DNA from: Photobacterium rosenbergii
GTDB lineage: Bacteria; Pseudomonadota; Gammaproteobacteria; Enterobacterales; Vibrionaceae
Assembly: GCF_003026455.1 (NCBI RefSeq)
Contig: NZ_PYMB01000034.1
Span: 1-40,137 of the forward strand
DNA length: 40,137 nucleotides
Direction of reading: 5' to 3'
Shown here: positions 37,885-40,137 of the stretch, piece after piece
How positions within the stretch are numbered: position 1 is the stretch's first letter
How the letters are laid out: each line of letters opens with the position of its first letter
Notes under the pieces: model-generated
What the model was told of the DNA's origin: nothing
The model's database searches: none
What the model saw: the letters and a program-made list of their open reading frames with translations, nothing else
Program-made: the position numbers and the translations under genes

Positions 37885-39234
37885 ATGGATTCAGCTATTG
37901 CTAACAAGCAACGCATTGAGCAACTGCCGTGTATTGCACACAAGCCAGAAGATTTAGAGACCCTTCTCGATGCAGGATCGTTCCGTGAACGTCTCCACCA
38001 AGAAATCTCCAATGCCAAAGCGCGTATTTATCTAGTTGCGCTCTACCTACAAGATGACGACGGTGGACGTGGGATCCTCACGGCACTGTATGAAGCCAAG
38101 CAGGCTAACCCTGATCTTGATATCAAGGTTCTGGTAGATTGGCACCGGGCCCAACGTGGGCTTATCGGCGCAGACAAATCTGACGGTAATGCTGCGCTGT
38201 ACCGTGAGTTCTCCGAAAAGTATGAGCACCAGATCGAAATTCTTGGTGTTCCAGTTCGTAACCGCGAAGTCTTTGGCGTACTGCACCTCAAAGGCTTTGT
38301 CGTCGATGACAAGATCATCTATAGCGGCGCAAGCCTCAATGATGTCTATCTAGCCCAGCACCAACGCTACCGCTACGACCGATATCACGTGATCCACAAT
38401 GGCCAGCTTGCAGACAGTATGGCTAATTTCATTGTCGACACTCTGGTCAATAGTGATGCCGTTAACTGCCTCAGCCAGGTTAACCGTCCTGATACCCGAA
38501 ACCTTAAAGGGGCAATCAAGGAACTGCGTCACCAGCTGCAGAAAGCCAGCTACCAGTTCGAACCGGAAGAAGTAGCAGATACTGAGGTAGGTCTTACTCC
38601 GCTGGTCGGTCTTGGCAAGCGCAAGAATAAGCTCAACCAGCATATCTGTACCCTGATTGCCAGTGCCCAGCAGGAACTGATCATCTGTACTCCTTACTTC
38701 AACTTCCCGCGTAGTGTTAGCCGAGAAGTGAAAAGGGCACTACGCCGTGGCGTAAAGGTGACTATCGTCGTTGGTGACAAGACTGCCAATGACTTCTACA
38801 TTCCGCCTAGCGAACCGTTTAAGACGATTGCAGGGTTACCATACCTGTATGAAGTCAACCTGCGTAATTTCGCCAAGCAGAATGAAGGAGCGATAGCCCG
38901 TCGCCAGTTGGCTATCCACCTCTGGAAGCATAACGACAACAGTTTCCACCTCAAGGGGATTTGGGTTGACCGCAGCTACATGCTGATCACCGGTAACAAC
39001 CTTAATCCGCGGGCTTGGAAGCTAGATCTAGAAAATGCCATTCTGGTTCACGACAAGCAGCAGTTGCTGGCCGAGCAGAAACAAGGTGAGATCGACCGTA
39101 TCCTTGAACATACCCAGCTTGTGGGCAGCTATAAGTTTATCGATAAAATCGACGTATACCCTGCGCCGGTGCGTAAGTTGATCAAACGTATCCGCCGGGT
39201 TAAAGCCGATCATATCCTAAACCAGATCCTGTAA
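37885..39234 (+). CDS. pssA: CDP-diacylglycerol-serine O-phosphatidyltransferase (phosphatidylserine synthase)
   Basis: PssA makes phosphatidylserine from CDP-diacylglycerol and serine, the first committed step toward phosphatidylethanolamine. The 449-residue protein is the phospholipase D-type, peripheral-membrane form. HKD motif 1 is HLKGFVVD (His134, Lys136, Asp141) and HKD motif 2 is HLKGIWVD (about His355, Lys357, Asp362), followed by GNNLNPRAW. The C-terminus is highly basic (RKLIKRIRRVKADHIL), fitting membrane and ribosome association known for E. coli PssA. The nicotinamidase gene follows by 11 bp and is likely co-transcribed. Confidence 0.96.
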   Translation: MDSAIANKQRIEQLPCIAHKPEDLETLLDAGSFRERLHQEISNAKARIYLVALYLQDDDGGRGILTALYEAKQANPDLDIKVLVDWHRAQRGLIGADKSDGNAALYREFSEKYEHQIEILGVPVRNREVFGVLHLKGFVVDDKIIYSGASLNDVYLAQHQRYRYDRYHVIHNGQLADSMANFIVDTLVNSDAVNCLSQVNRPDTRNLKGAIKELRHQLQKASYQFEPEEVADTEVGLTPLVGLGKRKNKLNQHICTLIASAQQELIICTPYFNFPRSVSREVKRALRRGVKVTIVVGDKTANDFYIPPSEPFKTIAGLPYLYEVNLRNFAKQNEGAIARRQLAIHLWKHNDNSFHLKGIWVDRSYMLITGNNLNPRAWKLDLENAILVHDKQQLLAEQKQGEIDRILEHTQLVGSYKFIDKIDVYPAPVRKLIKRIRRVKADHILNQIL

Positions 39235-39245
39235 GAGAGACGACC

Positions 39246-39875
39246 ATGACTATTGCTGCTATAGATGTAGATCCTCAAAAGACCTTTACTCCACTATGCC
39301 CTAACGAGCTACCGGTAGCCGAAGGTGACACTATCGGCTCGGAGTTAAATCGCCAAGCAGCATTAGCTAGCGTTCGTGTACTGACGAAAGATGCCCATCC
39401 ACACAATGCGGTATGGGTTGTCGACTCACACGACAAGATGCTCTCTCCTTTGGATCACCCCAATGCCGATTTAACCTGGGTCAGCCATGCTGTTCCAGGC
39501 ACAGTAGGATTTGAAACGATCCCGGATCTTCCCGCGGTGACAGAGTATGATCATGTCATCTGGAAAGGGATCGAGCCTGATCTTCACCCCTACGGTGCCT
39601 GTTATCATGATCTTCAAGAGAAGCTAAGCACTGGCCTCATCGAGTGGTTGCAAGCCAAAGCGGTCAAAACAGTCTTGGTTGGTGGGTTGGCTACTGACTA
39701 CTGTGTTAAAACCACAGCCTTGCAGTTACAAACATCCGGCCAATTCCAAGTGATCGTCAATCTCGCAGCATGCCGTGGTATTGCACCCGATACTGTTGAA
39801 CAGGCTTGTATAGAGATGAAAGCGGCTGGGATAAGTGTGTGTGATAGCACAGAGGCCGTTAAAGCCCTACTGTAA
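39246..39875 (+). CDS. pncA: Nicotinamidase (isochorismatase-fold amidohydrolase)
   Basis: The enzyme hydrolyses nicotinamide to nicotinate for NAD salvage. The 209-residue protein has the catalytic triad pattern of the family: Asp9 in DVDPQKTF, Lys107 in VIWKGIEPD, and Cys153 in GGLATDYCVKTTALQ, with the metal-site region VVDSHDKM. Assignment to nicotinamidase rather than another isochorismatase-fold hydrolase is supported by the TDYCVK and WKG motifs. It overlaps no gene and is 11 bp after pssA, which lacks a terminator. NudC at 18931-19719 is another NAD-related enzyme in the window. Confidence 0.88.
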   Translation: MTIAAIDVDPQKTFTPLCPNELPVAEGDTIGSELNRQAALASVRVLTKDAHPHNAVWVVDSHDKMLSPLDHPNADLTWVSHAVPGTVGFETIPDLPAVTEYDHVIWKGIEPDLHPYGACYHDLQEKLSTGLIEWLQAKAVKTVLVGGLATDYCVKTTALQLQTSGQFQVIVNLAACRGIAPDTVEQACIEMKAAGISVCDSTEAVKALL

Positions 39876-39902
39876 CCACAATCCCTCCCTTCGCTTTTTA
39901 CT

Positions 39903-39930
39903 AAACCCAGCCTTTGGCTGGGTTTTCTTT
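39903..39930 (+). terminator. Terminator of pssA-pncA
   Basis: AAACCCAGCC pairs with GGCTGGGTTT over TTT and runs into TCTTTTTC, 28 bp after the pncA stop and just before the second octamer array. Confidence 0.9.
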
Positions 39931-39940
39931 TTCTTGGGGT

Positions 39941-40070
39941 TCTGTGGTTCTGTGGTTCTGTGGTTCTGTGGTTCTGTGGTTCTGTGGTTCTGTGGTTCTG
40001 TGGTTCTGTGGTTCTGTGGTTCTGTGGTTCTGTGGTTCTGTGGTTCTGTGGTTCTGTGGTTCTGTGGTTC
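39941..40070. repeat. Tandem octamer array, unit TCTGTGGT, 16.25 copies
   Basis: Sixteen perfect copies of TCTGTGGT plus TC follow the pncA terminator. The unit differs by one base from the GCTGTGGT array at 17341-17434, in the same orientation. All copies are identical to each other. Confidence 0.97.
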
Positions 40071-40137
40071 TCTCTATCTGACTTTCTGTCTTTCTTTCTC
40101 TCTTTTACTCTTTCTAGTCTTCTTTCATACTCTTATT
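40071..40137. repeat. Pyrimidine-rich low-complexity tract
   Basis: The last 67 bases are almost entirely T and C on the + strand, with imperfect CTTT and TCTC motifs. The tract follows the octamer array directly and runs off the window. No gene is visible in it. Confidence 0.8.

Overview
This is a chromosomal core-genome segment of a gammaproteobacterium, most likely of the family Vibrionaceae. Base composition is near 50% G+C, which would suit a Photobacterium-like genus, but the genus is an inference. The protein sequences and gene order match the Vibrio/Escherichia backbone: accBC-yhdT-panF-prmA-dusB-fis, purHD, hupA-DUF1481, yjaG, hemE-nudC-rsd, rpoBC-rplLJAK-nusG-secE-tuf-tRNAs, and birA-murB. 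I see no prophage, insertion sequence, CRISPR array or integron.

Layout. Positions 1-6.0 kb (+): the end of accB, then accC, yhdT-panF (pantothenate uptake), prmA (methylates ribosomal protein L11) and the growth-regulated dusB-fis operon. Positions 6.1-7.6 kb: a secreted fasciclin-domain protein (+), then ppnP and zntR (-). Positions 7.6-10.9 kb: purH and purD (+) behind a near-perfect PurR operator. Positions 10.9-11.9 kb (-): hupA followed by a DUF1481 lipoprotein whose Shine-Dalgarno lies inside the hupA terminator. Positions 12.1-15.7 kb: a CNNM/CBS membrane protein (+), brnQ (-) with a leucine-rich leader peptide and alternative hairpins, and yjaG (-). Positions 15.8-17.4 kb (+): a 2-hydroxyacid dehydrogenase and a four-cysteine uracil-DNA-glycosylase-family protein, then an octamer tandem repeat. 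Positions 17.5-20.4 kb: hemE and nudC (-), a candidate small RNA between them on the + strand, and rsd (+). Positions 20.5-34.4 kb (-): the RNA polymerase/ribosomal protein/EF-Tu cluster and four tRNA genes. Positions 34.5-37.3 kb (-): murB-birA-coaX. Positions 37.3-39.9 kb (+): a GNAT acetyltransferase, pssA and a nicotinamidase, followed by a second octamer array.

The genes mostly serve growth and macromolecular synthesis: transcription (rpoBC, nusG, rsd), translation (L11, L1, L10, L7/L12, EF-Tu, tRNAs, prmA, dusB), nucleoid proteins (fis, hupA), purines, fatty acid and phospholipid synthesis (accBC, pssA), cofactors (panF, coaX, birA, hemE, pncA, nudC) and cell wall (murB). Several promoters have GC-rich discriminators, as expected for stringent control.

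The strongest candidates for something undescribed are: (1) a leader-peptide attenuator upstream of brnQ with four mutually pairing RNA segments but no U-tract; (2) a candidate small RNA with its own promoter and strong terminator between nudC and hemE; (3) two internally perfect 8-bp arrays, GCTGTGGT and TCTGTGGT, 22.5 kb apart and differing at one base. All reading was by eye; no alignment, folding or database search was run.
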